This document shows positions 17,432-24,838 of a stretch of DNA of 64,000 nucleotides, in pieces (the first letter of the stretch is position 1; each line of letters starts with the position of its first letter). This stretch comes from Streptomyces griseoluteus. GTDB taxonomy: Bacteria > Actinomycetota > Actinomycetes > Streptomycetales > Streptomycetaceae. The DNA lies in NCBI RefSeq assembly GCF_004784465.1, contig NZ_SRRU01000017.1, positions 1 through 64,000 of the forward strand, in the 5' to 3' direction. Made by a program: the position numbers and the translations under genes. The notes beneath the pieces were generated by a model, which saw only the letters and a list, made by a program, of their open reading frames with translations, made no database searches and was not told the origin of the DNA.

Positions 17432-18205
17432 GTGCCGGTGGAGGTCACCTGGTGGGGTCACGCCACCTGCACGATCGAGGACTCGGACACCCGGGTGCTC
17501 ACCGATCCCCTGTTCGCCTCCCGGCTGGCGCATCTGCGCCGCCGCCGGGGCGCGCCGCCGCCCGCCGGCGCCCGCCGCGCGGATGCCGTGCTCGTCTCGC
17601 ATCTGCACGCCGACCATCTGCACCTGCCCTCGCTGGCGCAGTTGGCGCCGGGCACGCGGGTGCTGGTGCCGCGGGGCGCGCCGCGTGCGGTGCCCGGACT
17701 GCGCCGGCTGCGGGGGCTCGACCTCACCGAGGTGGTGCCGGGCGACGAGGTGCGGCTCGGGGAGCTGCGGGTGCGGGTGGTGCCCGCGCTGCACGACGGA
17801 CGGCGGCTGCCGTTCGGCCCGCACCGCGCTCCCGCGCTGGGCTATGTCGTGGAGGGCGAGGCGCGCACCTACTTCGCCGGGGACACCGCGCTGTTCGACG
17901 CGATGGCCGAGGAGGTCGGCCCGGTGGACGTGGCGCTGCTGCCGGTGGGTGGCTGGGGGCCGTACCTCGGTGAGGGGCATCTGGACGCGGGCCGGGCGGC
18001 GCGGGCGCTGGCCCGGCTGGCGCCGGGCTGGGCGGTGCCGGTGCACTACGGCACGTACTGGCCGATCGGGATGGACGCGGTGCGCCCGCACGAATTCCAC
18101 GCGCCGGGCGAGGAGTTCGTGCGTCTGGCGGCCGAGGCGGCGCCGAAGGTGACCGTGCACCGGCTGGGGCACGGGGAGGGCGTACGGCTGGAGGTCGGCC
18201 GGTGA
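17432..18205 (+). CDS. Metallo-beta-lactamase-fold hydrolase (UlaG-like)
   Basis: 257 residues. The metal motif SHLHADHLHL (HxHxDH type) is intact, with downstream ligands in PALHDG, FAGDTALF and PVHYGTYW. These zinc-dependent enzymes hydrolyse phosphoesters, lactones or related bonds. GTG 17432 was preferred over GTG 17423 because AGGTGAGGG is then available as ribosome site. The stop overlaps the GTG of the DedA gene by 4 bases (GTGA), showing translational coupling. Confidence 0.88.
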   Translation: MPVEVTWWGHATCTIEDSDTRVLTDPLFASRLAHLRRRRGAPPPAGARRADAVLVSHLHADHLHLPSLAQLAPGTRVLVPRGAPRAVPGLRRLRGLDLTEVVPGDEVRLGELRVRVVPALHDGRRLPFGPHRAPALGYVVEGEARTYFAGDTALFDAMAEEVGPVDVALLPVGGWGPYLGEGHLDAGRAARALARLAPGWAVPVHYGTYWPIGMDAVRPHEFHAPGEEFVRLAAEAAPKVTVHRLGHGEGVRLEVGR

Positions 18206-18846
18206 GAGGCGCGGGGGGCGCGGCGGTGCTGGCCGCCGCCGCGACGACGGGTGCGCCGCTGGAGTCGACGAGTCAGGCGCTCGGCTATCCGTCGCTGTTC
18301 CTGCTGGTGCTGGTCGGGGCGCTGATACCCGTGGTGCCGACGGGGGCGCTGGTCAGCTCGGCGACGGTGGTGGCGCTGCACCGGACGGCGCCGTTCTCGC
18401 TGGCGCTGGTGTTCGTGACGGCGTCGCTGGCGGCCTTCCTGGGGGACGCGGCGCTCTACTGGCTGGGGCGGCGCGGTCTGGGCTCGCAGAGCGGGTCGCG
18501 CTGGCTGGAGGCGCTGCGGTCGCGGGCGCCGGAGGAGCGGCTGAACCAGGCGCGGGAGAAGCTGGCCGGGCACGGGGTGTCGGTGCTGGTGCTGTCCCGG
18601 CTGATACCCGCCGGCCGGATTCCGGTGATGCTGGCGTGCCTGCTGGCGGAGTGGCCGCTGCGGCGCTTCTCGCGGGGCAACCTGCCCGCGTGCCTGGCGT
18701 GGGCGCTGACGTACCAGGTCATCGGGGTGCTCGGGGGTTCGCTGTTCGCCCGGCCGTGGGAGGGGGTGCTGGCGGTGGTGGTGCTGACCGTGCTGGTCAG
18801 CGCGGCTCCGGGGCTGGTGCGCCGGGTGCGGGGCGAGGAGCGGTAG
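18202..18846 (+). CDS. DedA-family (VTT domain) membrane protein
   Basis: 214 residues with about five hydrophobic segments. The DedA/SNARE-associated signatures are FLGDAALYWLGRRGL and LSRLIPAGRIPVMLACLLA (the R-x-x-P-x-x-R region). DedA proteins act in the membrane, several as lipid-carrier scramblases or flippases. It is translationally coupled to the preceding metallo-hydrolase, and its last 50 bp overlap the 3' end of the convergent hydrolase at 18797. Confidence 0.87.
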   Translation: MRGAGGAAVLAAAATTGAPLESTSQALGYPSLFLLVLVGALIPVVPTGALVSSATVVALHRTAPFSLALVFVTASLAAFLGDAALYWLGRRGLGSQSGSRWLEALRSRAPEERLNQAREKLAGHGVSVLVLSRLIPAGRIPVMLACLLAEWPLRRFSRGNLPACLAWALTYQVIGVLGGSLFARPWEGVLAVVVLTVLVSAAPGLVRRVRGEER

Positions 18847-19954
18847 GGGAGGTCTCCAGGACGCGGGAGGCGCCCACGGGGAGGTCCCACAGGTCGGTCC
18901 GGGCCAGGCCCGCCCGCTCCCAGGCCGCGCGGACGCGGGTGAGGGGCTCCATGACGGGCTCGGCCGAGAGCACGAACGTCCCCCAGTGCATCGGCGCCAT
19001 CCGGCGGGCGCCCAGATCGAGGGTGGCCCGTACGGCCTCCTCCGGGTCGCAGTGGACATCGCTGAGCCACCAGCGCGGGTCGTAGGCGCCGATGGGCATC
19101 AGGGCGAGGTCGATGCCGGGGTAGCGGCGGCCTATCCGCCCGAACCAGTGGCCGTAACCGGTGTCCCCCGCGAAGTAGAGGCGCTGCCCGTCCTGCGTGG
19201 TCATCACCCAGCCACCCCACAGACTGTGACAGGTGTCGGTCAGCGTGCGCTTGGACCAGTGGTGCGCGGGCACGAAGTCGAAGCGCACACCGGAGAGTTG
19301 GGCGCCCTCCCACCAGTCGAGTTCGGTGACGCGGGTGAACCGCCGCCGCCGGAACCAGCGTCCGAGCCCGGCGGGTGCGAACACCGGTGTGTCACGCGGC
19401 AGTCGGCTCAGGGTGGGGGCGTCCAGATGGTCGTAGTGGTTGTGGCTGATCACGACCGCGTCCACGGGCGGCAGGCTGTCCCAGGGGACGCCGACCGGGG
19501 TGACGCGGGCCGGGGTGCCGAGGATGCGGCGCGACCACACCGGGTCGGTGAGCACGGTCAGCCCGCCGATCCGCACCACCCAACTGGCGTGCCCCGCCCA
19601 GGTGACGGCGAGGGCGTCGGCTCCGACACGGGGCAACGGGCCGGGCTCGTACGGGAGTCGGGGAATGTCGACGAGCCCCTCGGGGTCGGGGCGTACGGCC
19701 CCTTCGCGGGCGAAGCGCGCCATGGCCCGCCAGCCGGGCAGCGGCGCGGTGAGCCGGTCGTGGAAGGTGCGCGGCCACACCCGGTGCTCGCCCAGCGGGC
19801 GGGGTTCGGCCAGCGGCGGCGACGCGGGCGCGAGCGGGGCACGGACGATGTCCTCAGGCACCGGGGGCACCGCGTCCACGGGGTCGGGAGCGTCCGGCAC
19901 CGGTGTGGTGGCCGTCGTGACGGTGGACCCGGACTCATGCGTCTGCTGCGTCAT
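18797..19954 (-). CDS. Metallo-beta-lactamase-fold hydrolase (NAPE-PLD/UlaG type)
   Basis: 385 residues with a proline-rich N-terminal stretch of about 45 residues. Metal motif ISHNHYDHLD (HxHxDH), then FVPAHHWS, FAGDTGYGHWF and MAPMHWGTF; the architecture matches NAPE-PLD-like zinc phosphodiesterases. It starts at ATG 19954, whose TGA-overlapping ATGA links it to the upstream PLP-fold gene. It is convergent with, and overlaps by 50 bp, the DedA gene. The reading frame also permits an ATG 15 bases upstream. Confidence 0.88.
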   Translation of the reverse strand: MTQQTHESGSTVTTATTPVPDAPDPVDAVPPVPEDIVRAPLAPASPPLAEPRPLGEHRVWPRTFHDRLTAPLPGWRAMARFAREGAVRPDPEGLVDIPRLPYEPGPLPRVGADALAVTWAGHASWVVRIGGLTVLTDPVWSRRILGTPARVTPVGVPWDSLPPVDAVVISHNHYDHLDAPTLSRLPRDTPVFAPAGLGRWFRRRRFTRVTELDWWEGAQLSGVRFDFVPAHHWSKRTLTDTCHSLWGGWVMTTQDGQRLYFAGDTGYGHWFGRIGRRYPGIDLALMPIGAYDPRWWLSDVHCDPEEAVRATLDLGARRMAPMHWGTFVLSAEPVMEPLTRVRAAWERAGLARTDLWDLPVGASRVLETSPTAPRPAPGAPAPEPR

Positions 19955-21207
19955 CGAGAAGGCTCCCATCGCACGGCTTCGTCACGGAGTTCGTCGAGGA
20001 CCGACCGCAGGGTGAGCAACGCGTCCCGCGTGTACGGCAGTTCCGTCGGGTCGGGCGAGGCGAGCGCGGCCTCCCGCTCCTCGTCGGTGCCGCCCAGCAG
20101 CGGCGCGGTGGACAGCCGTACGCGCAGGGCGCCGAGGTCGTCGCCGAAGCGGTGGCCGCCGGGCGCGGGCATGCCGAGCCGGGCGGTGAGGAAGTCCTCC
20201 AGTTCCTGCGCGTCCCGCACGCCCCGCGCGGCGAGGGGCTCGCGCAGGGGGCCGAGGTCGGCGTAGAGGTAGCGGCCCGCCTGTGGGGGCGGGGCGAGCG
20301 CGCCGCCCGCGAGGACCGTGCGGTGCGCGGCGGCGGCCAGCCGGGCGTGCAGGGCCACGGCGGCCTGGCGGCGGGCGGTGACCGGCTCGGGCTCGTCCAG
20401 CGCGTACTGGGCGGCGGCCGCGACCGGGGCGGCCAGGCGGGCGCCGAGCGCGGTGAGGACGTCCAGCGCGCGGGCGTGGTTGTCCTCCCCGGCGGCGCTG
20501 TCGGGGAAGCGGGCGACGGCGGCGGGCCAGCCGGCCGGGAGCAGCGATCCGGCGAGGTCGGCGACGACGGTGACGTGGTCGGGCAGTATCCCCGCCGGGC
20601 TGACCAGGACGGTGTCGTGCGGGGCGTGCAGGGTGTCCCGCCAGGTCTCGTCGCTGATCAGGTGCAGCCCCTCGGCGGCGGCCGCCTCCACGGTCTCGTG
20701 CAGCAGCTCGGGCAGGGCGACGGCGGCGGTGGGGTCGTCCGCGACGGACAGCACCAGCAGCCGGGGGTCGCCGCCCTCCGCGCGGACCCGGCGGACGGTC
20801 TCCAGCAGCGCGTACGGGTCGGGTATCCCGCCGCTGTCGGCCGGGGTCGGCACCGGGAAGAGGCGTCTGCCGAGCAGCCGGGCGACGGGCGCCCACCAGG
20901 GGGCGCGCGGGCGGGGGGCCAGGATGTCGCCATGGTCCCCGGCGACCGCGGCGGTCAGCGCCAGCAGCAGGGGGGGCGCGCCGGGGGCGAGGGTCACGTG
21001 GTGGGGGGTGCAGGGCAGTGAGCGCCGGGTCCAGTAGCCGCAGGCGGCCTCCAGCAGGGCCGGGTCGCCGCCGGCGGGCTGGGCCGCGCCGTGGTGTTCG
21101 GCGGCGCCGAGCCGGTCGGCGAGTTCCGGGAGGACGGGCAGGCCGTCGGCGGGGAACGGGGGGCCGTAGCGGACCGGGCCGTGGCCCTCGGGTTCCCTCC
21201 GCCGCAT
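19951..21207 (-). CDS. Fold-type I PLP-dependent aminotransferase-like protein, probably lacking the catalytic lysine
   Basis: 418 residues. The aminotransferase I/II pattern is visible: VTLAPGAPPLLLALTAAV, RPRAPWWAPVARLLGR, LISDETWRDTL (the PLP-ring Asp) and the C-terminal RVRLSTAPLLGG. In the region where a lysine forms the Schiff base (S-x-SK-x-GW in relatives) this protein reads VADLAGSLLPAGWPAAVARF, with no lysine. It may therefore be a non-catalytic or repurposed member. The ATG at 21207 follows GGAGG; upstream in-frame starts exist. Coupled through ATGA to the metallo-hydrolase. Confidence 0.75.
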   Translation of the reverse strand: MRRREPEGHGPVRYGPPFPADGLPVLPELADRLGAAEHHGAAQPAGGDPALLEAACGYWTRRSLPCTPHHVTLAPGAPPLLLALTAAVAGDHGDILAPRPRAPWWAPVARLLGRRLFPVPTPADSGGIPDPYALLETVRRVRAEGGDPRLLVLSVADDPTAAVALPELLHETVEAAAAEGLHLISDETWRDTLHAPHDTVLVSPAGILPDHVTVVADLAGSLLPAGWPAAVARFPDSAAGEDNHARALDVLTALGARLAAPVAAAAQYALDEPEPVTARRQAAVALHARLAAAAHRTVLAGGALAPPPQAGRYLYADLGPLREPLAARGVRDAQELEDFLTARLGMPAPGGHRFGDDLGALRVRLSTAPLLGGTDEEREAALASPDPTELPYTRDALLTLRSVLDELRDEAVRWEPSR

Positions 21208-21376
21208 CTCCGCCTCCGCACGGTCCGTGTGCCGAATCCCCTGTGTCCGGTGCCCTGTGGCGGGTGCGCAGGGTGCCTGCTGATGGTGCCCTCGGGAAGG
21301 TGTGTACCCGCCGAACGGCCCGGCATGGCTCGTGTCCGGGGTCGTCCCGGTCACAGCGGCCTCCGGTGCCCGCTTC

Positions 21377-21856
21377 TCAGCGCCCGGCCGGGCGCCTGCG
21401 GCCGTACAGCCGGTACCCGGCTCCCGCGGCCGCGGCGGCGATCAGCGCACCGCCCGCGGCGAGGGCGGGCACCGAGTCGGAGAAGGTGCCGCCGGCCCCG
21501 GCCTGCACACCGTGCTCCACGGTGGGCGGGTCGTCCTTCGCGGGAGCGGAGCCCCAGTCCTGGCCTTTCTCCCCGCCGTCGTCCCAGGCCGATGCGTCTC
21601 CGCCCCCGCCCGTCTTCCCGGCCGGGGCATCCGCGCAGTCCTTCGCCCCGCCGCTGCGCTCCGGGGCGGTGGGCGCCGCGCTCAGGTACGGCGCTCCGGG
21701 CAGCGGAGCGTCGTAGGACTTGCCGGGCGACCTGGGCGCGTAGGCGGCGGGGTCCTCGCAGGGTGCGCCCGACTCGGCGGACGCGGGCCCGGCCATGACG
21801 AGCGTGGCGCCGGCCAGGGCGGCGGCGGTGGACAGGGCGCGTACGGTGCGGCGCAT
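21377..21856 (-). CDS. Small secreted/surface-anchored protein of unknown function
   Basis: 159 residues. A signal peptide (basic MRRTVRALS, hydrophobic core, cleavage near GPASAES) is followed by a low-complexity Gly/Asp/Pro segment containing two cysteines. The C terminus has a conserved-looking VEHGVQAGAGG, a transmembrane segment (ALAAGGALIAAAAAGAGY) and a basic tail RLYGRRRPAGR. This is a surface-protein layout, but there is no LPXTG or LAXTG sortase signal. Function unknown. Confidence 0.7.
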   Translation of the reverse strand: MRRTVRALSTAAALAGATLVMAGPASAESGAPCEDPAAYAPRSPGKSYDAPLPGAPYLSAAPTAPERSGGAKDCADAPAGKTGGGGDASAWDDGGEKGQDWGSAPAKDDPPTVEHGVQAGAGGTFSDSVPALAAGGALIAAAAAGAGYRLYGRRRPAGR

Positions 21857-22014
21857 GGGGCGGGCTCCTCGCGGTACGGCGGTCGGGGCACGCGTTCCGT
21901 GCCCTCGCTGCCATCAGAGCCCCCTTGGCGCCACCCCGCCCGCCGCCGGACCCCATTCGCGGGACACGGACGACACCCAACGGGTGACACCGGCCCTCGC
22001 GGCCACCCCGGATC

Positions 22015-22257
22015 TCACGCGTCCCCCGGCTCCACGCAGCCCCGTTCGCGGGCGCCCTCGCGGGTGCGGCTCGCGCTCACCAGGCGGCGCGGATTGCGGC
22101 GCAGGTACTCGCCCTCCAGCTGGGCCATGCGTTCGTTGTGGGCGCGCAGGGCGTCGTTCGAGCCGTACAGGAGGGTGTCGTGGCGTGTGCGGTGGATGTT
22201 CTCCAGCTCTTTCATGAGCTGCTGGTCGTCCAGTCGGCTGGGGTCGACTCCGGTCAT
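22015..22257 (-). CDS. DUF6158 family protein
   Basis: 80 residues, hydrophilic and largely helical. The core GVDPSRLDDQQLMKELENIH and NDALRAHNERMAQLEGEYLR matches the small Streptomyces DUF6158 family as recalled. The ATG at 22257 has a GGGGGC tract upstream. Divergent from the PAP2/kinase gene. Function unknown. Confidence 0.75.
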   Translation of the reverse strand: MTGVDPSRLDDQQLMKELENIHRTRHDTLLYGSNDALRAHNERMAQLEGEYLRRNPRRLVSASRTREGARERGCVEPGDA

Positions 22258-22402
22258 GGTGGTGCCCCCGCTCGTCGTGTTCCGCGGTCCCGAGGTCCAC
22301 TGGTCCTGAGGTCCACTGTACGAAGATCCCGCTCCCCCGGCCTCCGCGCGCGTACCCCGGCGGCGGCACAAGAAAGGCGCGCTTCGGGGTAAGGGGTCGA
22401 AC

Positions 22403-23899
22403 ATGAGCGCAGATGTCGACCTCACCGCTGTGCCGGCCACCGGCCGCACCGTCCTGCGCCGGCTCCTCGCGGCCGACGCCCGGCTCTTCGAGGTGGCCGC
22501 CCGGCGGAACTGGCCCGGCGCCCAGAAGCTGCTGCCCCGCCTGAGCCGCAGCGCCAACCACGGCGTGCTGTGGTTCGCGACGGCCGGCGCGATCGCCGCC
22601 ACCCGCACTCCGAGGGCGCGCCGGGCCGCCGTACGGGGGCTCGCCTCGCTGAGCCTGGCCTCGCTGACCGTCAACACCCTCGGCAAGCGGTCGGTGCGCC
22701 GCACCCGGCCGGTGCTGGACCCGGTGCCGCTGTCCCGGCGGCTCAAGCGGCAGCCCATCACCACCTCCTTCCCCTCCGGCCACTCCGCGTCGGCCGCCGC
22801 CTTCGCGGCCGGGGTCGCGCTGGAGTCCCCGGCGTGGGGCGCGGCGGTGGCGCCGGTGGCGTTCGCGGTGGCGACGTCGCGGGTGTACACCGGTGCGCAC
22901 TTCCCGAGCGACGTGCTGGCCGGTGCGGCGCTCGGGGTCGGGGCCGCGTTCGTGGTGCGCAAGCTGGTGCCGACGCGGGCGGCCGCCCGCCCGGTGGCCC
23001 GGCCGCGCGCGGACGCCCCGGCGCTGCCGGACGGCGAGGGCCTGGTGATGGTCGCCAACCGCGCCTCGGGCACCGCGGACCGGGTGCGGGCGCTGCACGA
23101 CGCGCTGCCGCTGGCGGAGATCGTGGAGTGTGAGCCGGAGGAGGTCCGGGCCGAGCTGGCCAAGGCGGCGGCGCGGGCACGGGTCCTCGGGGTGTGCGGC
23201 GGCGACGGCACGGTGAACGCGGGCGCGGAGGTCGCCCTGCTGCACGATCTGCCGCTGGCGGTGCTGCCCGGCGGCACCCTGAACCACTTCGCGTACGACC
23301 TCGGGGTGGAGGACGCCGCCGGACTGGCCGCCGCCGTCCGCGCCGGGGAGGCGGTCCAGGTGGACGTCGGCAAGTTCACCGCCGACGACCGGTCCAGCGT
23401 CTTCCTGAACACCCTGAGCCTGGGCGTCTACCCGGAGCTGGTGCGCGAGCGCGAGCACTGGTCGCCCCGGATCGGCGGCTGGGCGGCCGGGGTGCTGGGC
23501 GCGGTGAAGGTGCTGCGCAGGGACCGGCATCCGCTGGTGGTCGAGGCGGCCGGCACGCGGCACCCGCTGTGGATGCTGTTCGTCGGCAACGGCGTCTACC
23601 GCCGCAGCGGCCTGGGCGCCGGGCGCCGTACGGAGCTGTCGGACGGCCCGCTGGACGTACGGGTGGTGCACGGCAACGGCTGGCCGACGCTGCGTCTGCT
23701 GGCGGCCGCCGTGGCGGGCCCGCTCAGCCGGTCCCAGGGCCACGCGGCGGTCCAGCTCGGCCGGCTTCGCCTGTCGGGCCTCGCGCCGGGCACCCCGCTG
23801 GCGTACGACGGCGAGGTCACCTCGGTGTCCGGCACGGTGACGGTGGAGAAGCTGCCGGAGATCCTCACGGCGTACAGCCCACGTCCGCACCGCGCCTGA
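22403..23899 (+). CDS. PAP2 phosphatase-diacylglycerol kinase fusion
   Basis: 498 residues. The N-terminal half (about 1-200) is a type 2 phosphatidic acid phosphatase with KRSVRRTRP, FPSGHSASAAAFAAG and SRVYTGAHFPSDVLAG, the three PAP2 signatures. The C-terminal half (about 210-498) is a lipid kinase catalytic domain with GVCGGDGTVNAG and LPGGTLNHFAYDL. One half would dephosphorylate a lipid phosphate and the other phosphorylate diacylglycerol-like lipids, so it may reshuffle membrane lipid head groups. Starts at ATG 22403. Confidence 0.9.
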   Translation: MSADVDLTAVPATGRTVLRRLLAADARLFEVAARRNWPGAQKLLPRLSRSANHGVLWFATAGAIAATRTPRARRAAVRGLASLSLASLTVNTLGKRSVRRTRPVLDPVPLSRRLKRQPITTSFPSGHSASAAAFAAGVALESPAWGAAVAPVAFAVATSRVYTGAHFPSDVLAGAALGVGAAFVVRKLVPTRAAARPVARPRADAPALPDGEGLVMVANRASGTADRVRALHDALPLAEIVECEPEEVRAELAKAAARARVLGVCGGDGTVNAGAEVALLHDLPLAVLPGGTLNHFAYDLGVEDAAGLAAAVRAGEAVQVDVGKFTADDRSSVFLNTLSLGVYPELVREREHWSPRIGGWAAGVLGAVKVLRRDRHPLVVEAAGTRHPLWMLFVGNGVYRRSGLGAGRRTELSDGPLDVRVVHGNGWPTLRLLAAAVAGPLSRSQGHAAVQLGRLRLSGLAPGTPLAYDGEVTSVSGTVTVEKLPEILTAYSPRPHRA

Positions 23900-23953
23900 C
23901 GGTTCGTCAGTCCATATCGCGGAAGGGCGGTCTCAGCATCCGGGTGGCGGGCG

Positions 23954-23959
23954 TACCGT
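23954..23959 (+). promoter_or_regulatory. -10 hexamer TACCGT for a leaderless methyltransferase mRNA
   Basis: TACCGT lies six bases before the ATG at 23966 with no room for a normal leader, the leaderless pattern also seen elsewhere in the window. Confidence 0.45.
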
Positions 23960-23965
23960 GAGGTC

Positions 23966-24787
23966 ATGCCGGAGCCACGCGAGACCGCCGTCTACACCCA
24001 CGGGCACCACGAGTCGGTGCTGCGTTCGCACACCTGGCGCACGGCCGCCAACTCGGCCGCTTACCTGCTCGGTTCGCTCGAACCGGACATGCGCGTCCTC
24101 GACATCGGCTGCGGCCCCGGCACCATCACCGCCGACCTCGCCGCGCTGGTCCCCGACGGCCGGGTGACCGGCACCGACCGCGCCCCCGGCGTCCTGGAGC
24201 AGGCCCGCGCCACCGCAGAGGGGCGGGGTCTGGCCAACGTGGACTTCGAGGTGGGCGACGTACACGCCCTCGGCCACCCCGACGGCACCTTCGACGTGGT
24301 CCACGCCCATCAGGTGCTCCAGCACGTGGGCGACCCGGTGGGCGCGCTGCGCGAGATGGTCCGGGTGACCCGGCCCGGCGGGCTGATCGCGGTGCGCGAC
24401 GCGGACTACGCGGCGATGACCTGGTACCCGGCCGTGCCCGGCCTGGACGACTGGCTGGACCTGTACCGGCGCGTCGCGCGGGCCAACGGCGGCGAACCGG
24501 ACGCCGGCCGGCGGCTGCGGAGCTGGGCGCTGGCGGCGGGGCTGAGCGACATCACGGCGACTTCGGGCACCTGGACGTACGCCACCCCGGAGGAACGCGC
24601 CTGGTGGAGCGGCCTGTGGGCGGACCGTACGCTCGCCTCCGCCTACGCCGACCGCGCGGTCCAGGGCGGCCACGCCACGCCCGGGAAGCTGCGCGCGGTG
24701 TCCGGGGCGTGGCGGGAGTGGGGGCGGCGGGAGGACGGCTGGTTCGCCGTCCTGCACGGCGAGATCCTGTGCCGCAAGCCGGCCTGA
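23966..24787 (+). CDS. Class I SAM-dependent methyltransferase
   Basis: 273 residues. SAM-binding motif RVLDIGCGPGTITADL, acidic loop GTDRAPGVL, and DGTFDVVHAHQVLQHV, as in UbiE/Methyltransf_25 enzymes. It ends LHGEILCRKP. The substrate is unknown. Convergent with the transketolase, with a hairpin in between. Confidence 0.9.
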   Translation: MPEPRETAVYTHGHHESVLRSHTWRTAANSAAYLLGSLEPDMRVLDIGCGPGTITADLAALVPDGRVTGTDRAPGVLEQARATAEGRGLANVDFEVGDVHALGHPDGTFDVVHAHQVLQHVGDPVGALREMVRVTRPGGLIAVRDADYAAMTWYPAVPGLDDWLDLYRRVARANGGEPDAGRRLRSWALAAGLSDITATSGTWTYATPEERAWWSGLWADRTLASAYADRAVQGGHATPGKLRAVSGAWREWGRREDGWFAVLHGEILCRKPA

Positions 24788-24794
24788 ACACCAC

Positions 24795-24822
24795 GGCGGG
24801 CGCCGCCGGAGCGACGCCCGCC
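24795..24822. terminator. Hairpin between convergent methyltransferase and transketolase genes
   Basis: An 8-bp perfect stem (GGCGGGCG and CGCCCGCC) with a 12-base loop lies in the 51-bp gap between the two stop codons. Confidence 0.5.
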
Positions 24823-24838
24823 ACAGCGAAGACCCTGT

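Noticed and set aside
21914..23890. Long minus-strand frame opposite the PAP2/kinase gene
   Set aside because: Antisense shadow: arginine- and glutamine-rich translation without a domain, whereas the plus strand has clear motifs.
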